Counted from the first letter of the stretch, positions 45,715-57,260 are shown. The stretch: DNA of 64,000 nt from Puniceibacterium antarcticum (GCF_002760615.1 NZ_AWWI01000100.1:1-64000), one strand, 5' to 3'. Notes: generated by a model from the sequence alone, not told the origin. Made by a program: numbers and translations.

Positions 45715-46491
45715 ATGCAATACGACACCATCCAGCTTGATATTCGGGACGACGTGGCTTTGGTCACCCTAAATCGCCCGGATGTCATGAACGCGCTCAA
45801 CACCCAGATGCGGGCCGAGATTACCGATGCGGTCACACAGGGTGGTCGCGCCGCGCGGGTGGTGGTGCTGACAGGGTCGGGGCGGTCGTTCTGTTCCGGC
45901 CAAGATCTGGGTGATCGGGCCAATGCCGCCAATCTAGACCTTGAACGGACGCTCCGCGACGAATATGTGCCGATGCTCCGGGCGATTTACGACTGCCCGG
46001 TACCGACGATATCCGCCGTCAACGGCGCTGCGGCAGGGGCGGGTGCCAACTTGGCCCTTGCGGCGGATGTGGTGATAGCGACCGAATCTGCTTTCTTTCT
46101 TCAGGCCTTCGCCCGGATTGGTCTGATTCCAGATGCGGGCGGTACATGGTATCTGCCCCGCCAGATGGGGTTGGCCAAAGCAATGGGGGCCGCGCTGTTC
46201 GCCGAAAAAATCAGTGCACGGCAGGCCGATGACTGGGGCATGATCTGGGAATGTGTGCCAGATGACGCTTTTGTCGATCACTGGCAGACACGCGCGGCGC
46301 AGTTGGCCAATGGGCCAACCGGCGCCTATGCACGCATCAAGGAAGCCATTCGCGGATCCTTTGACAACGATCTGGAAGAGCAGCTGGCGTTGGAAGCAAA
46401 ACTGCAGGGGCAGTGTGGAAAAACAAGAGATTTCAAGGAAGGCGTCGTTGCCTTTATGGAAAAGCGGCCTGCGCTATACGAAGGACGCTGA
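45715..46491 (+). CDS. Enoyl-CoA hydratase/isomerase family protein, PaaG-like
   Basis: This 258-residue crotonase-fold protein has the oxyanion-hole segment GSGRSFCSGQDLGDR and the second block CPVPTISAVNGAAAGAGANLAL, with FARIGLIPDAGGTWYLPR after it. The SGQDL motif and the acidic Asp in PDAGG resemble PaaG (ring 1,2-epoxyphenylacetyl-CoA isomerase). Neighbouring paa genes are absent, so it could serve general fatty-acid oxidation. An AGGAGG lies 8 bases before the ATG. Confidence 0.85.
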   Translation: MQYDTIQLDIRDDVALVTLNRPDVMNALNTQMRAEITDAVTQGGRAARVVVLTGSGRSFCSGQDLGDRANAANLDLERTLRDEYVPMLRAIYDCPVPTISAVNGAAAGAGANLALAADVVIATESAFFLQAFARIGLIPDAGGTWYLPRQMGLAKAMGAALFAEKISARQADDWGMIWECVPDDAFVDHWQTRAAQLANGPTGAYARIKEAIRGSFDNDLEEQLALEAKLQGQCGKTRDFKEGVVAFMEKRPALYEGR

Positions 46492-46520
46492 GCCCGTCTG
46501 TTGCTGAACAATTGGATTTT

Positions 46521-46580
46521 GGGGCTCTGCCCCGTCCCGAACTTTGTTCGGACCCCCCGGGATATTTATAGGCAGATGAT
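46521..46580 (+). repeat. Dispersed intergenic repeat copy
   Basis: GGGGCTCTGCCCC is followed by a TCCCGAACTTTGTTCGGA hairpin, then CCCCCGGGATATTTATAGGC and AGATGA. It lies directly after the enoyl-CoA hydratase stop, and matches the element at 10991-11042 (inverted) and the tail of 1841-1902. Confidence 0.8.
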
Positions 46581-46607
46581 GCAGGTTTTCCCTGCCTACA
46601 GAAATGA

Positions 46608-46642
46608 AGTGGGGCGCAAGACACTGCACCCCACTCTTTTTT
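46608..46642 (+). terminator. Intrinsic terminator after the hydratase gene
   Basis: AGTGGGG and CCCCACT form the stem, with an inner GC/GC pair, and a CTTTTTT run follows. It lies 10 bases before the end of the convergent gltA gene. Confidence 0.75.
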
Positions 46643-46651
46643 GTTAGGATA

Positions 46652-47947
46652 TCAGCGCGTTTCGATGTCCGTATAGTCCCGCGCGGTCTCACCAAGGTAG
46701 AGCTGCCGTGGACGACCGATCTTGAGTTGCGGATCGCTGATCTGTTCTTTCCACTGGGAGATCCAGCCGACGGTGCGGGCGACAGCAAAGATCGGCGTGA
46801 ACATCGATGTCGGAAAGCCCATCGCTTCGAGGATGATGCCCGAATAGAAGTCGACGTTCGGGAAGAGTTTCTTTTCTGCGAAATAGGGATCTGCCAGCGC
46901 CTGAGCTTCCAGCTCTTTCGCGACCTGCAGGATCGGATTGTTTTCAACGCCCAGCAGATCAAGCACCTCGTCTGCGGATTGCTTCATCACCGTCGCGCGA
47001 GGATCGAAGTTCTTGTAGACGCGGTGACCGAAGCCCATCAGGCGATAGGGATCATTCTTGTCCTTTGCACGGGCAATGAACTCGGGGATCCGGTCAACAG
47101 TGCCGATTTCCTTGAGCATCTCAAGGCACGCTTGGTTGGCGCCGCCATGAGCGGGCCCCCATAGGCAGGCGATCCCAGCCGCGATGCATGCAAATGGGTT
47201 TGCACCCGAGGACGAGGCCAGACGCACGGTCGAGGTCGAGGCGTTCTGTTCGTGATCCGCGTGCAGGGTAAAGACGCGGTCCATGGCGCGTGCCAGAATC
47301 GGGTTCACCACATAATCCTCGGCCGGAACGGCAAAGCACATGCGCAGGAAGTTGGATGCATAGTCGAGGTCGTTGCGCGGATAGACGAACGGCTGGCCGA
47401 CGTGATATTTATAGGTCCAGGCTGCGATTGTCGGCATCTTGGCGATCAGGCGGATTGAGGCGACTTCGCGCTGCCAGGGATCGGTGATGTCGGTCGAATC
47501 GTGGTAGAAGGCTGACATTGCACCGACAACGCCGACCATGACGGCCATCGGATGCGCGTCGCGACGGAACCCGCGATAGAAATTCTGCATCTGCTCGTGC
47601 AGCATAGTGTGATGAGTCACACGGTTTTCAAAATCTTCAAGCTGTGCACCCGTCGGCAGTTCACCATAAAGCAGCAGATAGCAGACTTCGAGGAAATGCG
47701 ATTTTTCAGCCAGCTGGTCAATCGGATAGCCGCGGTGCAGCAGCTCGCCCTTGTCGCCATCGATAAAGGTGATCGTGCTGTCGCAAGCGGCAGTGGAGGT
47801 AAAGCCCGGATCATAGGTGAAAACACCCGCCTGCCCATACAGCTTGCGGATGTCGAGCACATCCGGGCCAGCCGTCGGCGAATGGATTGGCAACTCAAAG
47901 GATGTGCCGTCAATCGTAAGGGTCGCGGTCTTGGAAGTATCAGCCAT
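46652..47947 (-). CDS. gltA: Citrate synthase
   Basis: This 431-residue type II citrate synthase condenses acetyl-CoA and oxaloacetate. It has the catalytic His region [17 protein letters not shown], the signature [14 protein letters not shown] with the second active His, and [20 protein letters not shown], where the active Asp lies upstream. The N-terminal beta-rich segment [20 protein letters not shown] is typical of the hexameric, NADH-sensitive enzyme of Gram-negatives. It is transcribed on the minus strand 90 bases after gltX, probably with its own promoter. Confidence 0.96.
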   Translation of the reverse strand: MADTSKTATLTIDGTSFELPIHSPTAGPDVLDIRKLYGQAGVFTYDPGFTSTAACDSTITFIDGDKGELLHRGYPIDQLAEKSHFLEVCYLLLYGELPTGAQLEDFENRVTHHTMLHEQMQNFYRGFRRDAHPMAVMVGVVGAMSAFYHDSTDITDPWQREVASIRLIAKMPTIAAWTYKYHVGQPFVYPRNDLDYASNFLRMCFAVPAEDYVVNPILARAMDRVFTLHADHEQNASTSTVRLASSSGANPFACIAAGIACLWGPAHGGANQACLEMLKEIGTVDRIPEFIARAKDKNDPYRLMGFGHRVYKNFDPRATVMKQSADEVLDLLGVENNPILQVAKELEAQALADPYFAEKKLFPNVDFYSGIILEAMGFPTSMFTPIFAVARTVGWISQWKEQISDPQLKIGRPRQLYLGETARDYTDIETR

Positions 47948-48036
47948 GGAAGTTCCCTTCGTCTCAATCCGCCGGGGCGGGCGCCCGGGCTCAGTATCGT
48001 CTTTAACCTTGAAAAAGGGTTAAGCGTTGTCGGCTG

Positions 48037-49446
48037 TCACCCTTCAAAGGCCGCTGCCTGGTTAAGACGAAGAATGGTTTCGTCACGGCCCAGGACAAGC
48101 ATCATGTCGAATACGCTTGGCGTTACTGTCCGACCTGCAAGCGCCGCCCGCAGGGGGCCCGCCAGTTTGCCGAATTTGGTGCCGTTTTCCTCGGCTACAC
48201 GGTTCAGTATCGCCTCCAATTCGTCTTTGAACCAGCTAGCATTTTGCAACTGCGGCGTCAACGCACCCAGTATACCACGGGATACCGCATCGAGCATTTT
48301 CGCCGCTTTCTCGTCCATTTCCAGCGGTGCTGTTGCCAAAACAAATTCTGCTTTTTCAATGAGTTCAGGAAATGTCTTCGCGCGGTCTTTCAGACAGTAC
48401 ATCGCCAGCATCAAGCCATCCTTCTGGGGCTTGCTCAGGGGAGATTTTTCTGCAGCTGCGAAATAAGCCTGCAATTCATGCAGCAGCGCAGCATCGTCTG
48501 TCACAGCTATGTGTTGGCCACACAGGTTCTCCAGTTTCTTGAAATCAAGCCGGGCCGGAGATTTGTTGATTCCCGATAGATCAAACCATTCCTTTGCCTG
48601 GGAGTCGTCGAAAAATTCATCATTTCCGTGGCTCCACCCCAGCCGCGCCAGGTAGTTTCGCACACCTGCTGCCGGGTAACCCATGGCCTGATACTCCTCG
48701 ACCCCGAGGGCGCCATGGCGCTTGGACAGTTTCTTGCCGTCAGGCCCATGTATCAACGGGATATGCGCCCAGACGGGAACTTTCCAACCCATTGCAGTGT
48801 AGATCCCGATCTGACGTGCGGCGTTGTTGAGGTGGTCGTCACCCCGGATCACATGGGTCACCCCCATGTCGTGATCGTCTACCACGACGGCCAGCATATA
48901 GACTGGCGTCCCGTCTGAGCGCAGCAGAATCATGTCGTCGAGCTGATCGTTGCGGATTGTGACATCACCCTGCACCTCGTCATGAATGATTGTGCTACCT
49001 GCAGTTGGTGTTTTTAGCCGGATCACAAATGGCAAGTCGGGATATGTCGCCGGATCCGCATCGCGCCAGGGGCTTTGATAGAGGGTCGAGCGGTTTTCCG
49101 CCCGGGCAGCTTCACGGAAGTCTTCGATTTCTTCCTGTGTCGAGAAGCATTTATAAGCGTTGCCGGCGTCCAGCATTTGCAATGCGACTTCGGCGTGACG
49201 AGCAGCGCCGGCCGCCTGGCTAACGGCCTCTCCGTCATAGTCTAGCCCCAGCCAGTCCAACCCGCGCAAGATGGCGGCCGTGGCGTCGGGCGTGGAGCGT
49301 GCAAGGTCTGTATCCTCGATCCGCAGCAGGAATTTTCCGCCGCGGCCGCGCGCATAGAGCCAGTTGAACAGCGCAGTTCGCGCACCGCCAATGTGAAGGT
49401 AGCCCGTTGGCGATGGGGCGAAACGGGTGACGATTTCTGCTGACAT
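48037..49446 (-). CDS. gltX: Glutamate--tRNA ligase
   Basis: This 469-residue class I synthetase charges tRNA-Glu. The HIGH-like motif is [18 protein letters not shown]. The KMSKS-like motif is KLSKRHGAL. Between them lie the glutamate-specific [13 protein letters not shown] and NAARQIGIY. The zinc-site Cys set of E. coli GltX is not obvious, as in other alphaproteobacteria. Such genomes often carry two gltX copies, one also charging tRNA-Gln; which this is cannot be told. It is divergent from comEC. Confidence 0.95.
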   Translation of the reverse strand: MSAEIVTRFAPSPTGYLHIGGARTALFNWLYARGRGGKFLLRIEDTDLARSTPDATAAILRGLDWLGLDYDGEAVSQAAGAARHAEVALQMLDAGNAYKCFSTQEEIEDFREAARAENRSTLYQSPWRDADPATYPDLPFVIRLKTPTAGSTIIHDEVQGDVTIRNDQLDDMILLRSDGTPVYMLAVVVDDHDMGVTHVIRGDDHLNNAARQIGIYTAMGWKVPVWAHIPLIHGPDGKKLSKRHGALGVEEYQAMGYPAAGVRNYLARLGWSHGNDEFFDDSQAKEWFDLSGINKSPARLDFKKLENLCGQHIAVTDDAALLHELQAYFAAAEKSPLSKPQKDGLMLAMYCLKDRAKTFPELIEKAEFVLATAPLEMDEKAAKMLDAVSRGILGALTPQLQNASWFKDELEAILNRVAEENGTKFGKLAGPLRAALAGRTVTPSVFDMMLVLGRDETILRLNQAAAFEG

Positions 49447-49543
49447 GGGGACTTTAACCTTTTGATAACCGTATGGGGGCTAGCTTTGGCTATTCCATAC
49501 CCATGCGCTTGGGTGAGGACAAGCATGGGGGCAATGGCAAGCT

Positions 49544-51640
49544 TTGGGGCGCGGCGTCAATGCGTTGATCGACGGCCTACTGCGGCAGCGCGGACATCTT
49601 TTCCCTTGGGCGCCCATTTCTCTGGCCATTGGTATTGGATGGTACTTCTCGTTCAAATCAGAGCCCGCGGGGTGGATGCTTTGGGCGATGTTTGGCAGCG
49701 CCACTCTTATCCTGCTGATCAGCCGCTGGTTGGGGGGAATTGGCGGGCCATTGGCATGTGGTGTGGCGCTGGCTCTGCTGGGAGTGTCGATTGCAGGCGT
49801 GCGGACACATCTTGTGGCCGGGCCCTTGCTAACCTTCCGCTATTATGGCGCTATCGAAGGGCGGATTGTCAGCATTGACCGATCTTCTTCGGATGTGATG
49901 CGTCTGACACTCGACCATGTCGTCTTGGGGCGTATGGCACCCGAGCACACACCGGCACGTGTGCGTGTGTCCTTGCCTGGAGATACGCCGTTCCATCCTG
50001 AACCGGGCGCCCTTGTCATGACCACTGGCCATCTATCTGCGCCCAATGGCCCGGTTGAGCCGATGGGCTTTGATTTCCGCCGAAATGCCTGGTTTGAACG
50101 TATTGGAGCGGTAGGTTACACCCGCGTCCCTGTGCTTTACTTGGAACGTGACAAAGCCGCTCTGCCGATTTTTGCCGCACGCATGGCTCTGTCAGAGCAT
50201 GTGCGCGCAGCGATTCCCGGTGAAACCGGGGCCTTTGCTGCGGCCATCATGACAGGGGATCGCTCGGGCATGGGGCAGGACACGCTGCAGGCCCTGCGCG
50301 ACAGCAATCTGGCCCATCTTCTGGCCATTTCCGGGTTGCACATGGGTCTGTTGGCGGGGTTCCTTTTTTCCGGCTTGCGGTTGATGTTCCTGATGGCTCC
50401 GCCGCTGGCACTGCGCTGGCCGATCAAGAAGCTGGCAGCGGTCGGGGCGCTGGCGGGCGCTGCGGGCTATTTGGCGTTGTCCGGTGGCAACATCGCGACA
50501 GAAAGGGCCTTTATCATGGTGGCGGTCGCCCTGATCGCAGTTGTGCTGGACCGGCGTGCCTTGTCATTGCGCGCTGTGGCAATGGCGGCGATGGTGGTCC
50601 TAGTGATCTGGCCCGAGGCTTTGCTGGGCCCAGGGTTCCAGATGTCCTTTGCCGCGACCACGGCGCTCGTGGCGATTTTTGCGCTGATGCGCGAGTTGCC
50701 AGAGCGTTGGCGCGCGCATAGATGGCTGGCACCGGTGCTGGCGGTCTGCCTGTCGTCCTTTGTGGCCGGGGCCGCGACCGCTCCCATTGGCATTGCACAT
50801 TTCAATCAGATGTCACACTATGGCTTATTGGCCAATTTGCTTTCGGTCCCGTTGATGGGAATGCTGGTCATGCCTGCGGCCGTACTCGCGGCGCTTTTGT
50901 TGCCTTTCGGGCTGGACTGGATCGCACTGTGGCCGATGCAACTGGGGCTGGACTGGATACTAGGGGTGGCACATACTGTTGCAGACTGGGACGGATCAGT
51001 CGGCTACATCGCCACCCCAGTGCCCTCGGTGTTGCCAATTCTGACGCTTGGTGCGCTGTTCGTGATCCTTTGGCAGGGAAGATCGCGCTGGCTTGGCCTG
51101 CTGCCTGTGATCGTGGCGATAGGACTTTGGCAGCAGGGCACGCGGCCCTTGGTGCTGATTTCTCAAGATGGCGGGTTGGTTGGGGTCATGACCGACGTCG
51201 GCCGCGCCTTGTCAAAAGAGAGCGGCGCTGGCTTTGTCGCCGAGAACTGGCTTGAGAATGATGGCGACGGGGCAGATCAGGTGCAGGCCGCAGGGCGTTG
51301 GCCACATCACGAAAAGGACGGCATCGCGATCTATGATCTGCGCGGGCTGCGTCTGGTGCATGTGCAAGGCAAGCGAGCGCTGACCCAGTTCACTGGATGT
51401 GACGCTCGCGATATCATTGTGTCCAGCGTAGCGCTGCCGACCGGTTTGCAATGTCGCACCTTCGAACCAGAAAGGCTGTCACGCACAGGCGCCACTGCCC
51501 TGATCGAGGACAAAAAGGGGTTAAGACTGCTCAGCGTGTCAGATGTGGCCGGGCACAGGATATGGCATGGTGCAGGCGCAATACCTGCAGAACCAGCACC
51601 GGATCAGTACGTTCTGATCAGGCCGACAAGCTTGCCTTGA
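49544..51640 (+). CDS. comEC: ComEC/Rec2-family DNA-uptake channel protein
   Basis: This 698-residue membrane protein has an N-terminal DUF4131-type domain (about 20-190), then the competence domain with [52 protein letters not shown] and about ten helices. It should carry single-stranded DNA across the inner membrane. The C-terminal part (about 530-698) is not a complete metallo-beta-lactamase domain: no HxHxDH motif is seen. No ATG is available near the frame start, so a TTG at 49544 is used; the frame has a stop at 49514-49516. The gene is divergent from gltX. Confidence 0.85.
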   Translation: MGRGVNALIDGLLRQRGHLFPWAPISLAIGIGWYFSFKSEPAGWMLWAMFGSATLILLISRWLGGIGGPLACGVALALLGVSIAGVRTHLVAGPLLTFRYYGAIEGRIVSIDRSSSDVMRLTLDHVVLGRMAPEHTPARVRVSLPGDTPFHPEPGALVMTTGHLSAPNGPVEPMGFDFRRNAWFERIGAVGYTRVPVLYLERDKAALPIFAARMALSEHVRAAIPGETGAFAAAIMTGDRSGMGQDTLQALRDSNLAHLLAISGLHMGLLAGFLFSGLRLMFLMAPPLALRWPIKKLAAVGALAGAAGYLALSGGNIATERAFIMVAVALIAVVLDRRALSLRAVAMAAMVVLVIWPEALLGPGFQMSFAATTALVAIFALMRELPERWRAHRWLAPVLAVCLSSFVAGAATAPIGIAHFNQMSHYGLLANLLSVPLMGMLVMPAAVLAALLLPFGLDWIALWPMQLGLDWILGVAHTVADWDGSVGYIATPVPSVLPILTLGALFVILWQGRSRWLGLLPVIVAIGLWQQGTRPLVLISQDGGLVGVMTDVGRALSKESGAGFVAENWLENDGDGADQVQAAGRWPHHEKDGIAIYDLRGLRLVHVQGKRALTQFTGCDARDIIVSSVALPTGLQCRTFEPERLSRTGATALIEDKKGLRLLSVSDVAGHRIWHGAGAIPAEPAPDQYVLIRPTSLP

Positions 51641-52299
51641 ACAGACACGTCGCCCATCGGAAAGCGGCGCGCTTCAAAGGCCGGGTTTGCAGATTCCAGG
51701 ATGACCGTCGCGCCCTCTTTACGAAAACGCTTGAGCGTTGCTTCGTAACCGTCGATCTGCGCGACAACGATATCACCCGTCTCTGCATCGCTGGTTTCAC
51801 GGATGACCACCACATCGCCATCATTGATACCGGCGTTGATCATGGAATCGCCTTTCACCTCCAGCGCGTAATGACGGGCGGAGCCGGATAGCATGGCACC
51901 AGGTACGGCAATTGCGGGGGCGGGGTCATTTATGGCTTCGATCGGGAAGCCGGCTGCTATGCGACCGGCCAAAGGCAGGTTGATCGCGTGAACAGAGTTG
52001 GTCGTCGCGGCGTGATCCGGCCCGCGGTCATCCCGGTCGCCGTCAATCACACGGGGTGTGAACCCGGCTGGCTTGTCGGACATGCTGTCGGGCAGCTTCA
52101 CGATTTCGATGGCACGGGCGCGGTGTGCAAGTCGACGGATGAATCCACGCTCTTCCAAAGCGGTGATCAGCCGGTGGATGCCGGATTTCGACCGCAGATC
52201 CAGCGCTTCTTTCATCTCGTCAAAGCTGGGCGGTACACCGTCGCGCGCGACGCGCTTGTTGATGAATGCCAGCAGGTCTAGTTGTTTTTTTGTCAGCAT
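51604..52299 (-). CDS. lexA: LexA repressor (SOS regulator)
   Basis: This 231-residue repressor has an N-terminal winged helix ([20 protein letters not shown], then [19 protein letters not shown]). The autocleavage site is in [11 protein letters not shown], between Ala116 and Gly117. The Ser/Lys dyad is KGDSM (Ser152) and EATLKRF (Lys190). Its end overlaps the comEC end by 37 bases on the opposite strand. An alphaproteobacterial SOS box lies about 31 bases upstream of the start, as expected for autoregulation. The ATG at 52299 is used; the frame runs five codons further upstream. Confidence 0.95.
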   Translation of the reverse strand: MLTKKQLDLLAFINKRVARDGVPPSFDEMKEALDLRSKSGIHRLITALEERGFIRRLAHRARAIEIVKLPDSMSDKPAGFTPRVIDGDRDDRGPDHAATTNSVHAINLPLAGRIAAGFPIEAINDPAPAIAVPGAMLSGSARHYALEVKGDSMINAGINDGDVVVIRETSDAETGDIVVAQIDGYEATLKRFRKEGATVILESANPAFEARRFPMGDVSVQGKLVGLIRTY

Positions 52300-52329
52300 A
52301 TCGTTGAGCCCCAAACTTTGTTCGGCTTT

Positions 52330-52344
52330 GTTCTACGCATGTTC
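52330..52344 (-). promoter_or_regulatory. SOS box (LexA binding site)
   Basis: GTTCTACGCATGTTC is an exact GTTC-N7-GTTC direct repeat, the LexA box of alphaproteobacteria. It lies 31-45 bases upstream of lexA. Another GTTC at 52320-52323 gives a second, imperfect GTTC-N6-GTTC pair. Confidence 0.85.
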
Positions 52345-52427
52345 CCGTTTTGTGTCAACGCAAAGTCAGCACATTTATCAAGCGGTTGCATCCAAAAATT
52401 ACTTAGAGACACGAGGCAAGGTTCTGA

Positions 52428-53594
52428 TTAAAGGGCGATAAACTCCATCTGCTCACCAATTGCGCGTGCGGGATCCCTTGGCGCGCGAACCAGCAGCGCA
52501 TTGGCCTGCCCCAGAACGCTGAGCAAGGAACTGTCCTGACGGTCAAAGACCTGCAAGCCGTCAGAGGTGCACTGCGCACGCATGTAATGTTCCCTTGGCC
52601 CGTTCGAACCCAAGGCTTTCAAGAGCGGCGCGGCCTCTCGTTTAGCTGGCTCCGCCGCAAGGCCGAGCATGGCGCGCACGACTGGTGCCAGGAAAACATG
52701 CCCGCAAACCATCGCCGAAACCGGGTTGCCGGGCAAGCCGATCATCATGGCGCCAGCATAACGCCCGGCCATCAGCGGCTTGCCAGGACGCATCGCCACC
52801 TTATAAAAGGAACGTTCCAGACCGAGCTCTTGCGCCATACGGCCAACGATATCGTGATCGCCAACCGATGCGCCGCCCACCGTCACGATCAGGTCAGCGC
52901 CTTGGGCAAGATCAAGCGCCTGACGCATCGAGGCGACGGTATCACGCCCTATGGGCAAAAGCCGGGGTTCGGCCCCAAGTTGCAGCATCTGGGCAAAAAG
53001 GCCAAAGGTGTTCGAAGCGACAATCTGGTCGGCGCAGGGAGCCTCTCCGGGCATCACAAGTTCATCGCCGGTCGCGATCAGGGCCACAACGGGGCGACGC
53101 GTGACCGTAACCTTGGCGATGTTCATCGAGGCGAGCAACGCAATGTCGTTTGGTGTCAGGCGGCGAGGGGCCTCTAAAGTGAACCCAGCGGAAAAATCGT
53201 TGCCAACCGGGCGTATATTGTCCGATGCATCCAGATTGTCACGCAAGGTGATGGTATCGCCGCTGCGCGTTACATCCTCCTGAATCACGACGCGTGTGGC
53301 ACCCAAGGGCACGGGCGCTCCGGTAAAGATACGGACAGCCTTACCCTCGGCCACCGTCCCAGAAAAGTGATGGCCTGCTGCTGCGTCACCGATCACGGTC
53401 AAGGTTAGCCCTGGCGCGGCATGCGTAACCGCGTAGCCATCCATGGCAGAAGCCGCGAAAGGTGGCTGGTCACGCCGCGCGGTTTCTGCACGCACCATCA
53501 CACGCGCCAACGCATCGCGCAGGCCGACAGCTTCGGTTTCCAGCGGTCTGACCAGCGCAAAAAGCTGAGCAAGGGCGTCGCCAACGGATATCAT
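52428..53594 (-). CDS. moeA: Molybdopterin molybdotransferase MoeA
   Basis: This 388-residue protein inserts molybdate into adenylated molybdopterin. Its marks are the N-terminal region [29 protein letters not shown], and [13 protein letters not shown] (MoCF-biosynthesis fold). The later [11 protein letters not shown] is also typical. It overlaps moaC by 4 bases and lies in the trpC-moaC-moeA-lexA neighbourhood that is conserved in alphaproteobacteria. It is not followed by an obvious terminator before lexA. Confidence 0.94.
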   Translation of the reverse strand: MISVGDALAQLFALVRPLETEAVGLRDALARVMVRAETARRDQPPFAASAMDGYAVTHAAPGLTLTVIGDAAAGHHFSGTVAEGKAVRIFTGAPVPLGATRVVIQEDVTRSGDTITLRDNLDASDNIRPVGNDFSAGFTLEAPRRLTPNDIALLASMNIAKVTVTRRPVVALIATGDELVMPGEAPCADQIVASNTFGLFAQMLQLGAEPRLLPIGRDTVASMRQALDLAQGADLIVTVGGASVGDHDIVGRMAQELGLERSFYKVAMRPGKPLMAGRYAGAMMIGLPGNPVSAMVCGHVFLAPVVRAMLGLAAEPAKREAAPLLKALGSNGPREHYMRAQCTSDGLQVFDRQDSSLLSVLGQANALLVRAPRDPARAIGEQMEFIAL

Positions 53595-54067
53595 TTTGCC
53601 TCGTAACGTCCTGATTTTCCGCCGTCTTTCAGCATGACACGGATTCCGCCAATTTCCATCGCCTTGTCCACGGCCTTGGCCATGTCATAGACTGTAAGCG
53701 CGGCGATATTGACCGCCGTAAGCGCTTCCATCTCGACCCCGGTCTGGCCCGTGGTCTTGACGGTCGCCTGAATCCGCAGGCCAGGCAGATCCGAATCCGG
53801 CGTCAGTTCGACAGCGACCTTGGTTATGGGCAAGGGATGACAGAGCGGGATCAGCTCAGAGGTTTTTTTTGCCCCCATGATCCCAGCTAGCCGGGCGATG
53901 CCGATAACGTCGCCTTTTTTTGCGCGACCTTCCGTAATGATATCATAGGTTTCGCGCGCCATCCTGATGTATCCTTCGGCGACGGCGACGCGCGATGTGA
54001 TGGCCTTGTCCGAAACATCAACCATATGCGCATCGCCCTTGGCATCAAAATGACTGAGGCCGCTCAT
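53591..54067 (-). CDS. moaC: Cyclic pyranopterin monophosphate synthase
   Basis: This 158-residue MoaC makes cyclic pyranopterin monophosphate, the first stable intermediate of molybdenum cofactor. Signature segments are [49 protein letters not shown] and [17 protein letters not shown], and the catalytic Lys lies in [12 protein letters not shown]. Its start overlaps the trpC stop and its stop overlaps the moeA start. Confidence 0.96.
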   Translation of the reverse strand: MSGLSHFDAKGDAHMVDVSDKAITSRVAVAEGYIRMARETYDIITEGRAKKGDVIGIARLAGIMGAKKTSELIPLCHPLPITKVAVELTPDSDLPGLRIQATVKTTGQTGVEMEALTAVNIAALTVYDMAKAVDKAMEIGGIRVMLKDGGKSGRYEAK

Positions 54068-54867
54068 GCGGGCACCGGGTTGGCCAGAAGCGTCCGTGTG
54101 GCCTGTGCCACATCGGGTTGGCGCATCAGGCTTTCCCCGATAAGGAAGCTGCGCGCGCCATATTTTGCCATGTCAGCAAGATCCGCAGGGCTGTTCAGAC
54201 CGGATTCAGAGATCAGGATACGGCCCTCAGGCACGTGTCGGGAAAGGTCGCGTGTTGTGCCAAGGCGCGTCTCGAACGTTTTGAGGTTGCGATTATTGAT
54301 TCCCAGAAGGGGTGAGCTCAGCGCCAACGCGCGGTCCAGTTCGGCGCGGTCGTGGACCTCGATCAGGGCATCCATACCCCAGTCAAAAGCGCAGGCCTCA
54401 AGTTCTGAGGCTTGCGCATCGGACACGCTGGCCATGACGATCAGAATGCAATCTGCCCCCAGGGCGCGCGCCTCGACCACCTGATAGGGGTCGTACATGA
54501 AATCCTTGCGCAGGGCGGGCAGGGTCGTCGCGTTGCGGGCTTGCGTCAGAAAGGACTTTGCGCCCTGAAAGCTGGGTGTATCGGTCAGCACAGAAAGACA
54601 GCTCGCCCCGCCCGTCTCATAAGCGGAGGCGAGGGTCGCCGGGTCAAAATTCTCCCGGATCAATCCCTTGGAAGGCGACGCTTTCTTGACCTCGGCGATC
54701 AGACCATATCCCCGTGATTGCGCTGCGATCAGCGCCTTAGCAAAAGGGCGCACCGGGCTCGCAGCTTGGGCTGCTGTTTCGACCTCTGCCAAGGGAGCCT
54801 TGGATTTGTCGGCGGCGATTTCCAGCAGCTTATAGGTCTTGATCTTGTCGAGGATCGTTTCGGTCAT
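54064..54867 (-). CDS. trpC: Indole-3-glycerol phosphate synthase
   Basis: This 267-residue single-function TrpC closes the indole ring in tryptophan synthesis. It has the signature [16 protein letters not shown] with the catalytic Lys, [25 protein letters not shown] and [16 protein letters not shown], and the final [12 protein letters not shown]. The start is the ATG at 54867, overlapping the ung stop by 4 bases. The long frame upstream to 55191 lies inside ung and is not used. It overlaps moaC. Confidence 0.96.
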   Translation of the reverse strand: MTETILDKIKTYKLLEIAADKSKAPLAEVETAAQAASPVRPFAKALIAAQSRGYGLIAEVKKASPSKGLIRENFDPATLASAYETGGASCLSVLTDTPSFQGAKSFLTQARNATTLPALRKDFMYDPYQVVEARALGADCILIVMASVSDAQASELEACAFDWGMDALIEVHDRAELDRALALSSPLLGINNRNLKTFETRLGTTRDLSRHVPEGRILISESGLNSPADLADMAKYGARSFLIGESLMRQPDVAQATRTLLANPVPA

Positions 54868-55517
54868 GGGTCTGTCCAGTGTATCGGTGTCTCGTCTCTG
54901 GCTGTAAGCCAAGCGTTGATCTGCGAAAAGGGGCGAGAGCCGAAAAATCCCCGATGTACAGACAGTGGCGAGGGATGCGCCGTCCGCAGGATCAGGTGAT
55001 TTTGCCCAGAAATATGCTTTGCAAAGCCCTGCGCGTGGTTCCCCCAAAGAACAAAGGCACGAGGGTGATCCGAAAGTGCAATCAACACATCCCGTGTCAG
55101 ATGGTTCCAGCCAAGTTTGGCATGCCCGTTGGCCTTGCCTTCGGGCACTGTCAGCGCGGTGTTGAGCAGGAGTACGCCTTGTCTTGCCCAATCGCTGAGG
55201 TCTGTCACGCTGCGCGGCGCACCCAGATCGGCCACGATCTCTTTGAAAATATTACCAAGGCTGTCAAGCCGCCCGCCGAAATCCTGTGGAATGGAAAACG
55301 CCAGGCCATCGGCCTTTCCAGGCGTGTGGTAGGGGTCCTGACCCAGGATGACAACGCGCGCCTTGTCCGGTGGACACAGCTCCAGCGCGCGAAAGACCTG
55401 CTGTGCTGGCGGATAGATCGTGCGGACCTCTTGCGAAAGTTTGGCAGTGATCACCGGCAGGTCATGCTGGAAAAAAGGCAGGAAAGACCATTGGGCCGGA
55501 GCTCTCGATTCAGGCAT
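54864..55517 (-). CDS. ung: Uracil-DNA glycosylase (family 1)
   Basis: This 217-residue Ung removes uracil from DNA. Motif A is [20 protein letters not shown], whose Asp activates water. [20 protein letters not shown] follows, and the final [17 protein letters not shown] carries the His and the intercalating Leu. The start at 55517 ([12 protein letters not shown]) overlaps the trpD stop by 8 bases, and its stop overlaps trpC by 4 bases, so the repair gene is co-transcribed with the trp genes. Its presence between trpD and trpC is unusual. Confidence 0.94.
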   Translation of the reverse strand: MPESRAPAQWSFLPFFQHDLPVITAKLSQEVRTIYPPAQQVFRALELCPPDKARVVILGQDPYHTPGKADGLAFSIPQDFGGRLDSLGNIFKEIVADLGAPRSVTDLSDWARQGVLLLNTALTVPEGKANGHAKLGWNHLTRDVLIALSDHPRAFVLWGNHAQGFAKHISGQNHLILRTAHPSPLSVHRGFFGSRPFSQINAWLTARDETPIHWTDP

Positions 55518-56526
55518 TTTGGGTGGCGCGCGCCAGTGCATCAATCTTTGCCAAAGCAGCACCGCTGTCGATGCTTATCCTTGCCATTTCAACACCTTCG
55601 GGCAAGGAATTTGCGTGGTCCGCCACCACCAGAGCTGCGGCGGCATTCAGCAGAACAGCGTCACGATAGGCCGAGTGTTCCCCACACAGCAGGGCCTTGA
55701 AGGCCGCGCCGTTCTGTTGAGGGCTGCCGCCGACGATATCTTCGAACGGGTGTACCGGCAGGCCGGCATCTTCCGGGTGAACCTCGTGCTCGCTCACAGC
55801 ACCGTTTTCCAGCGCTGCAACCCAGCTGATCCCGCTGATAGAGAGTTCATCCGTGCCGTCAGAGCCGTGAACGAGCCAAGCCTTTTCCGACCCAAGCTGG
55901 GCAAGCGTTTCAGCCATGGGGCGGATCAGGTCACGCGAAAACGCACCGGTGAGCTGACGTTTGACACCCGCCGGATTGGTCAAGGGACCCAAGATGTTGA
56001 AAATCGTGCGGGTGCCAAGTTCGGCGCGGACCGGCCCGACATGGGCCATGGCCGGATGGTGCATCGGCGCCATCATAAAGCAGATGCCCACCTCTTTCAG
56101 CGCTTTTTCAGCGCGGGGCGCATCCAGCATGACGTTGATGCCCATGGCCGTAAGCGCATCTGCGGCCCCGGATTTCGAACTCAGGTTGCGATTGCCATGT
56201 TTGGCGACCGGGACACCTGCGCCAGCTACAACAAAGGCCGTTGCTGTCGAGATGTTGAGCGTGCCCTTGCCGTCACCGCCTGTGCCGACAATATCCATCG
56301 CGCCTTTTGGGGCCGCCACTTTGTTGCACTTGGCGATCATCACGCTGGCGGCTGCGGAATATTCATCCACCGTTTCGCCACGGGTGCGCATGGCCATCAG
56401 CAAACCACCGATCTGGGATGGCGTCGCTTCGCCCGCGAAGAGGATGCCAAAAGCGGTTTCCGCTTCGGCGCGGGTCAGCGGGCGGTCGGCGGCGGCACCG
56501 ATCAGAGGTTTAAGCAAATCACTCAT
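55510..56526 (-). CDS. trpD: Anthranilate phosphoribosyltransferase
   Basis: This 338-residue TrpD attaches anthranilate to PRPP. It has the PRPP-binding [40 protein letters not shown], and [32 protein letters not shown] is in the later domain. Length is normal. The ATG overlaps the trpG stop by 4 bases. The missing trpE suggests that the pathway's first gene is elsewhere. Confidence 0.95.
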   Translation of the reverse strand: MSDLLKPLIGAAADRPLTRAEAETAFGILFAGEATPSQIGGLLMAMRTRGETVDEYSAAASVMIAKCNKVAAPKGAMDIVGTGGDGKGTLNISTATAFVVAGAGVPVAKHGNRNLSSKSGAADALTAMGINVMLDAPRAEKALKEVGICFMMAPMHHPAMAHVGPVRAELGTRTIFNILGPLTNPAGVKRQLTGAFSRDLIRPMAETLAQLGSEKAWLVHGSDGTDELSISGISWVAALENGAVSEHEVHPEDAGLPVHPFEDIVGGSPQQNGAAFKALLCGEHSAYRDAVLLNAAAALVVADHANSLPEGVEMARISIDSGAALAKIDALARATQNA

Positions 56527-57104
56527 GTAGGGACTTTCAGAACGTCGACAAAATTTTTCAGCAGCGCGTGACCATATTCAGAGGCGATGGATTCTGGATG
56601 GAACTGCACACCGTGGATCGGCAAAGTTCGGTGGGACAGGCCCATGATCGTGCCATCTTCCAGTTCGGCCGTGACTTCAAGACAGGCGGGCAGGGTGTCA
56701 CGGGCGACGACCAGGGAATGGTAGCGTGTCGCTTCGAATGGTGACGGCAATCCGGCAAACACTCCGCCGCCTTTGTGGTGCATCACGCCCATCTTGCCGT
56801 GCACGATCTGATCGTGCTGAACGACACAACCTCCAAAGGCCTGGCCTATGGTCTGGTGGCCAAGGCAAACCCCCATAAGCGGCGTGTTTGTCTCGGCAGC
56901 GGCGGTTGTCAGCCCAAGGCAGATGCCTGCATGATCGGGATCCGATGGTCCCGGGGACAAGAGGATCCCAGAGGGGTGGAGCGCCATCGCCTCCTCAACC
57001 GTCAGGGCATCGTTGCGGGCAACTTTCACATCAGCGCCAAGCTCGCCCAGATAATGGACGAGATTGTAGGTGAAACTGTCATAATTATCTATCAGCAGCA
57101 GCAT
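56523..57104 (-). CDS. trpG: Anthranilate synthase component II (glutamine amidotransferase)
   Basis: This 193-residue class I amidotransferase provides ammonia for TrpE. It has the N-terminal [18 protein letters not shown], the oxyanion-strand [16 protein letters not shown], the nucleophile in [18 protein letters not shown], and the catalytic His-Glu of [13 protein letters not shown]. It could also serve PabB as in bacteria with a shared subunit. The ATG at 57104 is taken; an ATG at 57110 would add two residues. No trpE precedes it in this window. Confidence 0.93.
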   Translation of the reverse strand: MLLLIDNYDSFTYNLVHYLGELGADVKVARNDALTVEEAMALHPSGILLSPGPSDPDHAGICLGLTTAAAETNTPLMGVCLGHQTIGQAFGGCVVQHDQIVHGKMGVMHHKGGGVFAGLPSPFEATRYHSLVVARDTLPACLEVTAELEDGTIMGLSHRTLPIHGVQFHPESIASEYGHALLKNFVDVLKVPT

Positions 57105-57260
57105 CGGCATTTCTTTTTTGCGGGCTGGCCTGCATGGGCCGGGTCGCGATATACATGCGCAGGCAGGGGACACAGCGTCAAGGGGCGCGTGGTCACAAGC
57201 GTCAGGTTGAAACAGGGCCGCGGAGACATCCCGGTCTGGGGCATTGAGAGGGACAGGATA

